Positions 11,991 through 22,588 of a stretch of DNA of 64,000 nt are shown here, in pieces; the stretch's first letter is position 1, and every line of letters begins with the position of its first letter. The stretch lies in assembly GCF_019393635.1 (NCBI RefSeq), contig NC_057867.1, positions 5,218,821 through 5,282,820 on the forward strand. Direction: 5' to 3'. Source of the stretch: Dromiciops gliroides (lineage: Eukaryota; Chordata; Mammalia; Microbiotheria; Microbiotheriidae). The notes under the pieces are model-generated. The model ran no database searches, was not told the origin of the DNA, and saw only the letters and a program-made list of their open reading frames with translations. The translations under genes and the position numbers were made by a program.

Positions 11991-13825
11991 GAAAACAAGA
12001 AAGTCAAATTAAAACACAAAAACAGGCATTCTGAAAAAATCACACAAAAAATCCTATTTCTACAAGATTAATACAATAGACAATTTGAATTTTTAAATTT
12101 TTGGTAATTTCGGTATTTGGGGTAATTTTATTTTGGGTAATTTGACCCAAAAAAGAGGAAAAAACAAATTATCAGTGCAGAAAATTTAAAAGGGGATTCA
12201 CAATAGATGAATGAATTGTCAGAAACAATTATATTCAACTCATAAATGCCAACAAAACAGAAAACCTGAGTTAAATGGATAATTTGATAAAATGTACAAT
12301 ACCTACATTAAGAGAATAAGAACTAGCAAATTTAACCGACCTAACCCCAGAAAATAGAATGTGAACCAACTATAAACAAATTCTTAATCCAAGCTGGCCT
12401 TATAATTTAATCATATCAAACATTCAAATAAGAATTAACTTCCATAGTAAATGATTGTTTGTAAAAATAAAGAGCTAAGGCTTTTTGCCATAATCCTAGA
12501 AAACAGATGTGGTCTTGAGACATCCAAAGTAAAGAGGGAGGAAAAAAGAGAAAACAAATTAAAGGCCAATAATACTTAGAAATATTGATTCAAAGATATC
12601 ATACAAAATCTTAACAAAGAGGTGACCACAACATATTTCAAATATTATTAATGATGACTACATCAAATGTTTACCAGGAATGTAAGGATGGTTCAATATG
12701 AGGCGAACTATAACATAAAAAGACCATATAAATATTTAAAAGCATTTTAAAAATAACCCAATTCCATCAATATATAGAGAAAGCCTTTGACAAAATACAG
12801 AACAATTTTTAGGAACACTAAAAATCATAGACATAAATGAATCTTTGACACAAATTAGCTCTATCAAAAATTAAGAAATAGCATTATTTATAATCAAGAA
12901 ATACTAGTAGTCTTTGCAATCAGACTGGGCCCTGGATGTCAGTTATCAGTGATATAATTTGTTATACCTGTAGAAATGAGAGCTATAGCAATAAGACAAG
13001 AAAAGGAAATTGAAGGAATATGCATGAACAAAGAAGCAGCAAAATTCTCTATCTGCAGATGGCATGATGGCTTACTTAAACAATCAGTGCCAGTAAAGTA
13101 GAATATAAAATGAATCCACAAAAATCAGCTGCCTTTCAGTATATTACTAACAAAACCTAACAAGAGATAGGAAAAGAAATGCCATTCAACATAACTATAA
13201 AATGCATAAAATATTTTGGAGTTAACTTAGTAAGATAAGTTCATAGATTACATGAATGCAAATACAAAACACTCTTGCCAAAAATAAAGGAAGCTTAAAT
13301 AATTGGAGAGATGTTCCTTGTTCATGGTTGGGCAACACAAAATGATACTATCTAAGCTAACAGATTTAGTGACATACCAAAGTACCAAAGAGTTCCTTTG
13401 TAGAACTAGATAAAACGATAATAAAGATCAGAAGCAGGAACAAAACGTTAAGAATCTCAAGGAAATTAATGAGTTGTGAATTGGTTCAACTTCTGGGAAA
13501 CAATTTGGAATTATACCCCAAAACATTACTTAACTGCACGTACTCTTTAAGAATACACCAACAAGGAGGTCAAAAGGAAAGATCCCATATATACAAAATC
13601 ATCTATAGCAGCACTTTTGGTAGTGATCCAGACCTGGAATTAAAGCTGATGCTCCTCAATTGGATAAGAGCTAAAGAGATTATGGTACATGAATGTAACA
13701 GGATATTATTATATGATAAGATATGACAAATAGGAAGAATTCAGAGAAACTTGGGAAGTCTTACTGAAACCAACGCACAACAAAGGAAGCAGGACCAAGA
13801 GAACAGTTTACATCAAGACAACAAT
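11991..13825 (+). repeat. Old L1 fragment (ORF2 reverse transcriptase to 3' end)
   Basis: Translated pieces resemble L1 ORF2: '[10 protein letters not shown]' near 12780 and 'KIKYFGVNL' near 13205. The 13460-13740 part matches the L1 end region, with 'ATAGCAGCACTTTTGGTAGTG' like the copies at 25.0 and 58.4 kb. Many stops and gaps make it old and inactive. Confidence 0.7.
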
Positions 13826-13828
13826 AAT

Positions 13829-14035
13829 GGAGGCAGCCAGGTGGCCCAGTGGATAAAGCTCTGGACCTAATGAATTAGAAAGACCAGTATATGGCCTTGG
13901 ACAAGTCATTTAACTGCTGTCTTAATGTCCTCTTATGTAAAATGGGAATCATAACATCATAAAACCTCCCTTACTGCAAGGCCCTGTAAAGCTCTTTGCC
14001 CACTTTAAAGTGCTATCTAAATGTTAGTGATTTAA
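13829..14035 (+). repeat. MIR/Ther-1-type SINE
   Basis: The head 'GGCAGCCAGGTGGCCCAGTG' is followed by 'GACAAGTCATTTAACTG' and the CORE-region text 'CTTATGTAAAATGGG' and 'AAGTGCTATCTAAATG'. Confidence 0.7.
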
Positions 14036-14263
14036 AGGAAAACAACATCAAAAGACATCAATGCAATGACCACTCACAGCTACAGATGACCAATGGTGAA
14101 ACATGCCTCTGCTCCCTTGGCAGAGAGATACTGGACCAGGGGGTTAGGATGAAGGATACAGAATCAGATACAGCCAATGTATTGATCAGTTTGGCTTTAA
14201 CTGTATCTCTTTATGACAAGGGAGGGTTCTCATGGCAAGGGGGTAGGGTCATTGAAAAGTGAC

Positions 14264-14420
14264 TGGCAGCTAGGTGGTGGAGTGGATAGAACACTGCTGT
14301 AGTGAGGAAGACCTGAGTTCAGATTTGGCCTTATTAGCTGTGTGTCCTTAGATAAGTCACTTAACACAGTGTGTTTAGCACATAGTAAGCACTTGATAAA
14401 TGCTAGCTATAATAATGATC
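14264..14420 (+). repeat. MIR/Ther-1-type SINE fragment
   Basis: It shows 'GGCAGCTAGGTGGTGGAGTG', 'GATAAGTCACTTAAC' and the end motif 'AGCACATAGTAAGCACTTGA', with its middle part missing. Confidence 0.65.
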
Positions 14421-14539
14421 ACTGGGCTTGAAACAAAGGCCCAACTTTTTAATAACAATATTCTACCTCCTTTTAACATGGCTGCAAGTTATGGAAAACT
14501 AGTCTCTTAAGAGTTGAAAATGGGAAAATTAGAAAGAAA

Positions 14540-15053
14540 TTAGGCAGAAACTAATATAGACTGACATCTCACACAGTATAGCAAGATGAGGTCACAACTG
14601 GTACATGATTTAGACATAAAGGAAATAAATGAATATCATAAGCAAATTAGGGAAGCAAAGAAAAAATTACCTGTCAGATTTATGGATAAGGGCAGAGTTT
14701 ATGAGCAAACAAGAGACAGAGAGGATCATAGGAGGTAAAATGGATAATTCTGAATACATGAAATTAAAAAGGGTTTTCCACAAACAAAACCAAGGCAGCC
14801 AAAATTAGAAGGAAAGCAGGAAACTGGGGAAGATTTTTACAGCAAGTTTCTCTAATAAAGGCCTCATTTCTCAAAAAAAAATGGGGAACTGAGTCAAATT
14901 TATTAGAATAAGAGCTATTCCCAATAGATAAATGGTTAAAGGATATAAACATGCAGTCTTCTGAGGAAGATATCAAAGCTATCAATAAATCACACGAAAA
15001 AAATGCTCTCAATAACTCCTGATCAGAGAAATGCAAATTAAAACAACTCTGAG
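14540..15053 (+). repeat. L1 ORF2 C-terminal fragment
   Basis: The sequence runs parallel to 57740-58175 of the L1 further along ('TCAGATTTATGGATAAGGGC', 'CAAATTAAAACAACTCTGAG'). It stops abruptly after ACTCTGAG, where the other copy continues GTATCACC, and is replaced by RPS29 sequence. Confidence 0.8.
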
Positions 15054-15260
15054 CCTTTTATCTAGCATCTTTGCTAGTGGCACCATGGGTCACCCGCAGC
15101 TCTACTGGAGCCACCCACACAAATTCAGCCAGGGATCTCAGGCGTGCCATGTGTGTTCCAAATATCATGGCCTGATCCATGAGTACAGCCTGAACTTGTA
15201 CCACCGGTCCTCTAGCAGGATGCAAAAGACATTGGCTTCATCAGATTAGACCAAATCATC
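15054..15260 (+). pseudogene. RPS29P: RPS29 processed pseudogene
   Basis: RPS29 is a small zinc-binding protein of the 40S ribosomal subunit. The ATG at 15085 opens a frame starting [19 protein letters not shown], against MGHQQLYWSHPRKFGQGSR in mammalian RPS29, and continuing [18 protein letters not shown]. Of the four zinc-ligand cysteines the first pair (CHVC) is kept and the second pair is lost. A one-base shift before the end moves the conserved DIGFI.LD ending into another frame, and the stop codon is replaced. There are no introns. The segment starts with CCTTTT, like the 5' oligopyrimidine start of ribosomal-protein mRNAs, so the 5' UTR seems complete. No poly(A) is seen before the assembly gap. 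Confidence 0.88.
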
Positions 15261-15373
15261 TTTATGGACTTGGCTTTGGTGATTATTCTAATTATCATTT
15301 TACTGGACTCTGAACTATTTGATATACCTTTCTAAAGATCAATCCTGTTGTGCATGCTATGCCAATTTGTACA

Positions 15374-15473
15374 NNNNNNNNNNNNNNNNNNNNNNNNNNN
15401 NNNNNNNNNNNNNNNNNNNNNNNNNNNNNNNNNNNNNNNNNNNNNNNNNNNNNNNNNNNNNNNNNNNNNNNNN
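15374..15473. other. Assembly gap (100 N)
   Basis: Exactly 100 unresolved bases, a conventional placeholder for a gap of unknown length. It lies at the edge of a long low-complexity array, the likely cause. Confidence 0.99.
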
Positions 15474-15652
15474 CCTCTCTCTCTCTCTCTGCCCCCCCTC
15501 CCTCCCTGTCTCTCTCTCCCTGCCCCCCACTCTCTCTCTCTCCGCCCCCTCTCCCTGTCTCTCTCTCTCTCCCTCTCCGCCCCCCCTCCCTGTCTCTCTC
15601 TCCGCCCCCCTCCACGTCTCTCTCTCTCTCCGCCCCCCCCTCCCGCGCGCGC

Positions 15653-15719
<67 letters not shown>

Positions 15720-15835
15720 TCTCTCTCTCTCCGTCCCCCCTCCCTCCCCGTCTCTCTCTCCGGCCCCCTCCGTGTGTGTGTCTCTCCATCCCCCCTCCCT
15801 CCCCGTCTCTCTCTCTCTCTCTCCCCGCCCCCCCC

Positions 15836-15925
<90 letters not shown>

Positions 15926-16902
15926 CGCCCCCCCTCCCTCCCTGGTCTCTCTCTCTCCGCCCCCCCTCCCTCCCTGTCTCTCTCTCTCTCCCCGCCCCCC
16001 CTCCCTCTCTCCGCCCCCCCTCCCTCTTTCTCTCCCCCCCCTCCCTCTCCCTCCCTGTCTCTCTCTCCGCCCCCCCCTCCCTGTGTGTGTCTCTCTCCCC
16101 ACCCCCCCTCCCTCCCCATCTCTTTCTCTCTCTCCGCCCCCCCTCCCTGTGTGTGTCTCTCTCTCCGCCCCCCCTCCCTCCCTCCCTGTCTCTCTCTCTC
16201 CGCCCCCCCTCCCTCCCTGTCTGTCTCTCTCTCTCCCCGCCCCCCCTCTCTCTCTCCGCCCCCCCCTCCCTCTCTCTCCCCCCCCCTCCCTCTCCCTCCC
16301 TGTCTCTCTCTCCGCCCCCCCTCCCTGTGTGTGTCTCTCTCCCCACCCCCCCCTCCCTCCCCATCTCTTTCTCTCTCTCCGCCCCCCCCTCCCTGTGTGT
16401 GTCTCTCTCTCCGCCCCCCCTCCCTCCCTCCCTGTCTCTCTCTCTCCGCCCCCCCTCCCTCCCTGTCTGTCTCTCTCTCTCCCCGCCCCCCCCTCCCTCC
16501 CCATCTCTCTCTCTCTCCCCGCCCCCCTCCCTCCCTGTCTCTCTCTCTCCGCCCCCCTCCCTCCCTGTCTCTCTCTCTCCGCCCCCCTCTCTCTCTCCGC
16601 CCCCCCTCCCCGTGTCTCTCTCTCCGCCCCCCTCTCCCCACCCCCCCCTCCCTCCCCGTGTCTCTCTCTCTCCCTCCGCCCCCCCTCTCTCCGCCCCCCT
16701 CCCCGTGTGTATCTCTCTCTCTCTCTCTGCCCCCCCTCCCCGTGTCTCTCTCTCCGCCCCCCCTCCCTCCCCGTGTCTCTCTTTCTCCCTCCGCCCCCCC
16801 TCCCCGTGTGTGTATCTCTCTCTCTCTCTCCGCCCCCCCCCTCTTTCCGCCCCCCCTCCCTGTCTCTCTCTCCCTCCGCCCCCCCCTCTCCGCCCCCCCT
16901 CC

Positions 16903-16957
<55 letters not shown>

Positions 16958-17035
16958 TCTCTCTCTCTCTCTCTCTCTCTCCCCCCCCCCTCCCTCCCCG
17001 GTGTCTCTCTCGCTCCTTCTGCTCCCTCTCCCCCC
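15474..17035. repeat. Giant CT/C-rich minisatellite with embedded (GT)n and (CG)n
   Basis: The array is built from a degenerate unit of roughly 30-45 bp, CCGCCCCCC-TCCCTCCCTG-TCTCTCTCT. It contains three long GT runs (15666-15718, about 15840-15870, about 16903-16956), a CTGT run at 15869-15896, and a CG run at 15644-15667. A block of about 240 bp beginning near 16058 recurs near 16301. Open frames of about 570-636 codons exist in five frames on both strands only because the repeat lacks stop trinucleotides; they are low-complexity Ser/Leu/Pro or Arg/Glu/Gly text. Confidence 0.97.
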
Positions 17036-17284
17036 TCCCCTTCCCACTCCATCTCAATCTGCTGTTTTCTGCCTTCACACCGCAATGCTCCATGGAAACG
17101 GCTGTCTCCATGGTTACCAGCATTCTTTTACCTGCTCACATTCAACAGCCTGTTCTCAGTCTTTGTCTAAGTAGAGCTCTTCCCAGAGCCTCCTGGCTAT
17201 TTTCTCCTGGCTCTCCCCCGCCCATCTAGCCATTCCTTCCCAGGGTCCTTTGCTGTGACACAGCATCACAGGATTTCTGAGCCC
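17036..17284. other. Short unique stretch with two CCATGG-centred motifs
   Basis: CTCCATGGAAAC at 17088-17099 and GTCTCCATGGTTAC at 17104-17117 resemble RFX X-box half-site pairs imperfectly. No gene start is recognisable beside them. Confidence 0.25.
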
Positions 17285-17535
17285 TCTAGAGAAAGTGCTG
17301 GATTTGGAGTCAGAAAAAGCTGCCTGAAATCAAGTCCAGCCTCAGACACTTGCTATCTGTGTGACCCTGGGCAAGTCACTTCAGTGCTGTCTGCTTCCAT
17401 TTTTCTCAACTGTCAAATGGGAATTCAAATAGCACCTACCTCCCAGGGTTCTTTTAAGGACCGAGTGAGATAATATGTGTAGCGTGCTCAGCACAGTACC
17501 TGGGACATAGATGGTGCTCAAGAAATGTTTCTTTC
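17285..17535 (+). repeat. MIR/Ther-1-type SINE
   Basis: It holds 'GTGCTGGATTTGGAGTCAG', 'CTGTGTGACCCTGGGCAAG' and the CORE/L2-like ending 'GGACATAGATGGTGCTCAAG'. Confidence 0.8.
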
Positions 17536-17734
17536 CTTCCTCACTTTCTTCATCTGCCTGGATTCAGTGGTCTCCAAGGTCCCTTCTAGCTTTCAATCAA
17601 TGATCCTCTGCTCCAACCTTAGCCCAAAAAGGACTTCCCCCATAAGCCCATAATGTACTTAACCTGTGGCTGGGCAGCCTCTGTTTGAAGACCTCAGATG
17701 GGGTTGGGGATGAGAAAGAGAATAAGAGGACTAC

Positions 17735-17890
17735 TACTACTACTCCTGGGCAAGTCACCTCACCCTGTCTGCCTCAGTTTCCCCATCTGTAAAATGAGTT
17801 GGAGAAGGAAATGGCCAAGCACTCCAGCATCTTTGCCAAGAAAGCCCCAAATGGAGTCAGGAAGAGTCTGTCTGAAAAGACTCTATAGCA
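17735..17890 (+). repeat. MAR1 SINE, 3' part
   Basis: It starts within the middle of the element at 'CTGGGCAAGTCACCTCACC' and includes 'AAAATGAGTTGGAGAAGGAA' and 'GCCCCAAATGGAGTCAGGAA'. Confidence 0.75.
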
Positions 17891-17929
17891 AAAGATGATT
17901 TTGCCCAGGCAGCCATTTTGATGTAACTA

Positions 17930-18500
17930 CTTAGCAATAGTTCTAATTGTGAGGAATTTTTTCCTGAACATCAGGTTCTGCCCCCTGAAACCAGTCAGAA
18001 CAAGTCTAACCCCTTCCCCAGTGTGAGATCTTCAAACAGCTGAGGACACTCATCATCTCCCTCAGCCTTCTCTCCTTTAGCCTGATCGTGCCCATTTGCT
18101 TCAAGGGACCCTCATGGCAAAAGGCCTCGTGAACACTCTCCATCTTCATGTCCCAAGACTCCCTCGTGTGGCAGAAGCTGGGTCTCTCTTCACTGCTGCC
18201 TCATACTGAGCTGGTCAGCCACAAAATTTGCAGATCTGCCTCTCCCACCTTGTGTTGGAGCCCAAGTGTAATACTTTTCGGTTCAGCCCAGTGTTCCTGC
18301 CTAGCTAGATCTTTGGGGATGTTGTCATCCAGACTGGCAGCTCTCTCTCCCAGTTTAGCCAAGTTACTAATAATAATGGGAACCAGCACTAGGCCAAGCA
18401 CAGATCCCTAGGGCACTGCACTGGAGACCTCCCGTCAAGCTGACACCAAGCCATTATTATTTTATGAGTTTGGCCATCCAACCAGGTACATTTCCTTAGA
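17930..18500 (+). repeat. CR1/L3-type LINE fragment
   Basis: Text such as 'CCCTAGGGCACTGCACTGGA', 'GACCTCCCGTCAAGCTGACA' and 'GGCCATCCAACCAGG' matches the 3' region of ancient CR1/L3 elements. Open frames at 18148-18411 fall inside it and are not host genes. Confidence 0.6.
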
Positions 18501-18751
18501 GAAAAGAGAAACAAAATATTTGAGCAATTTGGCCTTGTTTCTGTCATTTGTTATCATTGTCCCCTCCACCCAGAGCACTAGCCCTCTCTTTTTGCCCCCA
18601 GCAAAGGTTAAAAAGAAAACACTGTTTTACTTATAATCATAAATTTAAATATAAACGGTCATAAAAGCAATCATTATGCATGTAATAGTTATCTGCTACA
18701 AATCATAATATATTTAATATACAATAATTTTACTGTTATCATTAATAATAG

Positions 18752-18985
18752 CTGGAGATAGTTAGGTAGCACAGTGGATAGAGCATTGGTCCTGGAGTCA
18801 GGAACACCCGAGTTCAAATCTGACCTCAGACACTAGCTATGTGACCTTGGGTAAATGGCTTCCCTTCAGTTTGCCTCCATTTCCTCATCTGTAGGATGGG
18901 GATATTAAAAGGTGTCATGAGGATCAAATGAGATCATATTTGGCAAGTGCTCAGCACATAGTAGGTGCTATATAATAATTAACAA
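18752..18985 (+). repeat. MIR/Ther-1-type SINE
   Basis: Head 'GTTAGGTAGCACAGTGGATA', then 'TTTCCTCATCTGTAGGATGG' and the end 'GCTCAGCACATAGTAGGTGC'. Confidence 0.85.
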
Positions 18986-19027
18986 TAATAATAATAACAA
19001 CAATTGTTGTTGTTATTTTATTTATTT

Positions 19028-19200
19028 AAGCCAGAAGGGACTTCGGAATTGATCTAGTCTAACCCCCTCATTTTCCAGATGAAGAAACTGAGGCCCAGGG
19101 AGGTTAAGGGACTTTCTCCCCTGTCACTGAGGTACAAATGGAGAGCCTCTGACTCCCATATCAGTGTTCTTTCCACTGCACAGACATGTCTGCGATTAAG
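19028..19200 (+). repeat. Ther-2/MIR3-type SINE
   Basis: Recognised from 'GATCTAGTCTAACCCCCTCA', 'AGATGAAGAAACTGAGGCCC' and 'TTTCCACTGCAC'. Confidence 0.75.
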
Positions 19201-19640
19201 ATGGTTCATTATGGACAGGAACAGCAGATGAGGGCAATGGTCTGTCTGGACTAAAGCACAGGAAAGAAGGTACCAAACAAATTCAATTGGCTTTTGTTAT
19301 GCCTCCAGCCAAAATAATGCCTAGAGTTATTTTTTTAACAGTACATCATAAGCCAATCAAAGGAGGAATATCCTTAAAAGACATTTTACTAAATATAAAT
19401 ATATCCAATCCATTCACATCAGTACTGGAAGCTTTTTGTAAAACGCAAAGACTTCAGCCCTTGAAGACTGTTCCCTCTGCTCCCAATCCTGCCCACTGGG
19501 TGTCCCCCAAAGCTTTGTTCTGGCACCTCTCCACCCTTTCAGATCTCAGCCCCTCCCACGAGTTTCTCTCTAGGCAGGGACTCAACGCGATGACGTCACA
19601 CGACGCCTGCCAAGCCTAGATGACTTCATCACCAACTCTC
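19200..19640. other. Unassigned stretch containing a perfect CRE
   Basis: No exon or repeat is recognised. The palindrome TGACGTCA lies at 19591-19598 inside a short run with several CpGs. Confidence 0.4.
19591..19598. promoter_or_regulatory. CRE palindrome TGACGTCA
   Basis: This is the full CREB/ATF consensus site. CpG in a CRE is usually lost outside unmethylated DNA, so its presence is mildly notable, but no transcript start is visible within 700 bp. Confidence 0.35.
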
Positions 19641-19980
19641 CGTCGACCATTTTCAGGTAGATGGACCATAGGCACCTCAAACTCGACATATCCAAGGAGT
19701 TGTTGATTTTCCTGACCCCCTCCCTGCAAACCCATCACTCCATCAATCTTCCCCATTTATCTGAGGTCACCACAATCCTCCCAGTCACCCAGGCCGGCAA
19801 AGTCAAGAGTCATCCTGGACTCCGCCATCTTTTCCCTTATCCCACATACCTAATCAATCGTCAAATCTTATCGATTCTACTTCCACAGTCTTTCATGTAG
19901 GCCTTCCTCCCCCCTCCTCGCCAGCTCACCCCCCTCATTACCTCTGCCTGGACTATTACATTTTTTTAAATAAATAAACA
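19641..19980 (+). repeat. L2-type 3' fragment
   Basis: It parallels the L2 copy at 35.88-36.1 kb in the order 'ACTC.ACA..TCCAA', 'ACCACAATCCTCCCAGTCAC', 'AATC..TCGTCAAATC'. Confidence 0.55.
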
Positions 19981-20099
19981 TCTTTATTTAAACTTTTGCG
20001 TTCCAAATTTTATCCCTCCTTCCCTCCCTCCCCTACCCCCTCCCTGGGGGATATAGGTTATACACGTGTAATTATGTAAAGCATCACCACATTAGTCAT

Positions 20100-20320
20100 T
20101 TTGTATAAGAAAACGACCGTTACGTTGAAAGCCGTTCACAATCTAGTTCCATCGTACCTTTTCATTCATTCATTCATTCATTCATTCATTCAGTCAGTCA
20201 GTCAGTCATTCAGTCAGTCAGTCATTCAGTCAGTCAGTCAGTCAGCCAATAAGCATTTATTAAGCATCTGCTATATTCATCCAGCCTATACTTATCTGCG
20301 TACCTGCTGTATGGCGGTCT
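20100..20320. repeat. L2-end remnants around (CATT)n/(CAGT)n
   Basis: A CATT run at about 20163-20190 passes into mixed CAGT/CATT repeats up to about 20244. It is followed by 'AAGCATTTATTAAGCATCTG', the reverse complement of an L2 end. Confidence 0.7.
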
Positions 20321-20394
20321 TCGAAGGGGGGGAAAGTAAGCCCCACACCCTTGTATGCAGTAGGTGGTTAATAAATACTCACTGGGTCGTATTT

Positions 20395-20579
20395 GGATAG
20401 GAGGAGTAAGAGAAGAGCACGAGCGAGTTGGGCCTTGCCACGATGTCCCTTCTTCCCCTCCAGCCTCTCTAGTACCTGGGGCCCCGAGGGCCGCGGGCCA
20501 CACGGAGAGCCTCGAAGGCGCCGCTGTCCGGGGTGCTGGTGTGTCCCCAGGGGCTTCGGGCAGAAAGCCGCTGCTGCTG

Positions 20580-20614
<35 letters not shown>

Positions 20615-20860
20615 GCCGCCGCCATCGCCGCTGCGGGCCGGGTGGGGAAGCCGAGGCCAAAGCCAAGGCCAAGAACCCGGTGGCGGCCGAGCTGTGGGGA
20701 GAGAGCTGGAGCTGCGGCTGCTACTGCGGACTCCCCACCAACAGACTGCAGAGGGAACGCCCAGACTGCCGCAGTAGCCGCTGAACTGCTCATGCTCAGC
20801 CTGCGGTTGTTCCAGCTTCACCCGCGCATGTGCAATGGGGGGGGGGGGGTAGGGGGTAGG
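20395..20860. promoter_or_regulatory. CpG island with CTG/CCG trinucleotide tract
   Basis: The segment is strongly GC-rich with dense CpG, unlike its surroundings. Its core at 20571-20621 reads (CTG)3 CTA (CTG)10 (CCG)3. On the minus strand an ATG opens a frame of MAAAAAAAA type followed by a proline- and arginine-rich stretch and a possible splice donor (CCCCAG|GTACT). I do not recognise the gene. A CpG-island first exon is likely, but strand and reading frame are not settled. Confidence 0.5.
20571..20621. repeat. Interrupted (CTG)n(CCG)n trinucleotide repeat
   Basis: Ten uninterrupted CTG units (20583-20612) follow CTG3-CTA and precede CCG3. Depending on strand and frame the tract could encode polyalanine, polyserine or polyleucine, or lie in a 5' UTR. 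Confidence 0.9.
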
Positions 20861-20889
20861 GGGCGCCGCCTCCTTTCCACCCCCTCCTT

Positions 20890-21265
20890 CCTTGCAGCCC
20901 AAGGGGCCTCTTCTTTCCCCCCAACCCTCTTTCCCAAGCATGTGCACAGAGGGATTAATTCTCTTCTACCACCACCCCCTCACTCCTTTGGGGACCGAGG
21001 GGCTTCTTCTTGTCCCTCACATTACTTGTGGACTAAAGGTGGTCTTTTGCTCCCACCCCCCCCACCCCGCGCACGTGATTAAGGGGGCTTCCACCTCCTC
21101 ACAGGTGAAATGAAGAGGCTTTCCCCCTCCCCCCAAGCATGTACGCTAAAATGCCTGTTCCTCCCACCTTGTAAAATAAGGGGCCTTTCCTCCCACCCCC
21201 ATGAATGTACAGTAAGGGGCCTCTTTTCTTCATTCCCCCATAGATGTGCTTCTCTCCTCACCTGG
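20890..21265. repeat. Decayed minisatellite next to the CpG island
   Basis: A loose pattern recurs at about 55-65 bp: 'CATGTGCACA..GGG', 'CTTGTGGACTAAAGGTGG', 'CACGTGATTAAGGGGG', 'CATGTACGCTAAAATG', 'AATGTACAGTAAGGGG', each followed by a pyrimidine-rich stretch. Copies are too diverged to define a consensus by eye. Confidence 0.45.
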
Positions 21266-21349
21266 TAGGCTGAGGGACCTCTTCACTCATTGTATGACAT
21301 CAAGACCTGGAAATTTCCTCAGCATAGGAACTCTGTTCACCAGGTCCAC

Positions 21350-21450
21350 TCACTTTCTTAGATTTGCCAGAGACCCAGAGAGGTTAAAGGATTTGCCCAA
21401 GATCACCCAGCTGATAAGTGTCCGAGGTGGGCTTTGAAATCAGGCCTGCC
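21350..21450 (+). repeat. Ther-2/MIR3-type SINE fragment
   Basis: It carries 'GACCCAGAGAGGTTAAAGGA' and 'AAGATCACCCAGCTGATAAG'. Confidence 0.6.
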
Positions 21451-22165
21451 TGATTCCACAAGGGCATGATGCCTCTGAAATATACCTAATTAGAAATACA
21501 ATGCCACTCCATTTACGGAGCCTTTTAGAATGACAAAGCCTTTTCCCATTCGTTGAGACATCCCCCCCCCCCATACACCTGTGAGGCAGAACACAGCTGC
21601 AATGGTCACTAGGGTTTAGGGAAAGGAACAGGCTCACAGAGGTCAAGGGAAGCCCAGCACAGTGCAATATGGGTTTCTCCAGTTTCCGATGGCCCTGGAC
21701 TGTGCTACACCTGAACTGGGAAGTCTGAAAGAAACATGGGCATCAATCATGTCCCTGGGGTGCAGAGGACAGGCCTGGGGCTCTGATTCTACTAACCTAT
21801 GACGGCCAGCTGACCTTAGGCCAGTAGCCTCACCTTCATGCTAGAGGAGGTGGAAATGCTAAATTCCCATTTAATTTCACTTTACCGATTTTGTGTCAAT
21901 GACTTCCTTTCCACAAATACCCTCTTCTCTCTCACTGGGCTCCTTCCTTTCTCCTGCCTAAAGCAGCACCAACCTCCACTAGCCTCTGAGAATAACTAAG
22001 TCTCTTTCTTTCTGCTTCTCAGTTACTTCCTTCCCTTATTTCCCACAAGGACCCTTCACAACTTCCCAACTCCTAAGCCTCTGGAGGGAGAATGTTCCTT
22101 ACATTGGGTTTCCACTTAGGGAAAGGTTTATTAACTCCTCCTTATGGAATTTTTTTCAAAAACTA
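21451..22165. other. No recognisable feature
   Basis: Moderate GC content and only short open frames. I found neither exons nor a named repeat. Confidence 0.4.
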
Positions 22166-22170
22166 TGAGA

Positions 22171-22313
22171 GGGGCAGCTAGGTGGCGCAGTGGATAGAGC
22201 ACGGGCCCTGGAGTCAGGAGGACCTGAGTTCAAATCAGGCCTCAGACACTTAACACTTACTAGCTGTGTGACCCTGGGCAAGTCACTTAACCCCAATTGC
22301 CTCAGTAAAAAAC

Positions 22314-22344
<31 letters not shown>

Positions 22345-22346
22345 AA
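22171..22346 (+). repeat. Short tRNA-derived SINE downstream of the ATP6V1C2 copy
   Basis: Head GGGGCAGCTAGGTGG, with an (AAAAC)n tail. A near match of AACTATGAG before and AACTATGGG after suggests the target-site duplication. Confidence 0.9.
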
Positions 22347-22475
22347 ACAACTATGGGAGCTTTTTACAAATTGTCATTGACAAAAATAAATACAACCACA
22401 ATTACATTTGTTTTGTAGTAACATTCTAAATTCTAAGACACCTTTTAGAAAACCATTTCTATCTTGCGGCAATTA

Positions 22476-22481
22476 TTTATT
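22476..22481 (-). terminator. Poly(A) signal of the ATP6V1C2 retrogene
   Basis: AATAAA on the minus strand lies about 108 bases after the stop codon. No poly(A) remnant is visible beyond it. Confidence 0.5.
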
Positions 22482-22588
22482 TTAAAAAGCTCTGGCTAAT
22501 GGTAGCATTTACAATTTAGTTTGATTCTTCCAAGCCAGGAAACGAGGCCAGTTCAGAGATGATTAAGAATTGCCTGCATTGTAAAAAG

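Noticed and set aside
17088-17117. Paired RFX X-box motifs
   Set aside because: Each matches the consensus only in part and there is no gene start nearby; noted as a weak motif only.
15295-17229. Open frames of about 570-636 codons on both strands
   Set aside because: They consist of the CT/GT low-complexity array, run through the N gap, and exist in five frames at once; they are not proteins.
20234-21082. Long frames through the CpG island in several phases
   Set aside because: GC-rich DNA with a trinucleotide repeat opens frames on both strands; none could be chosen as a real protein.
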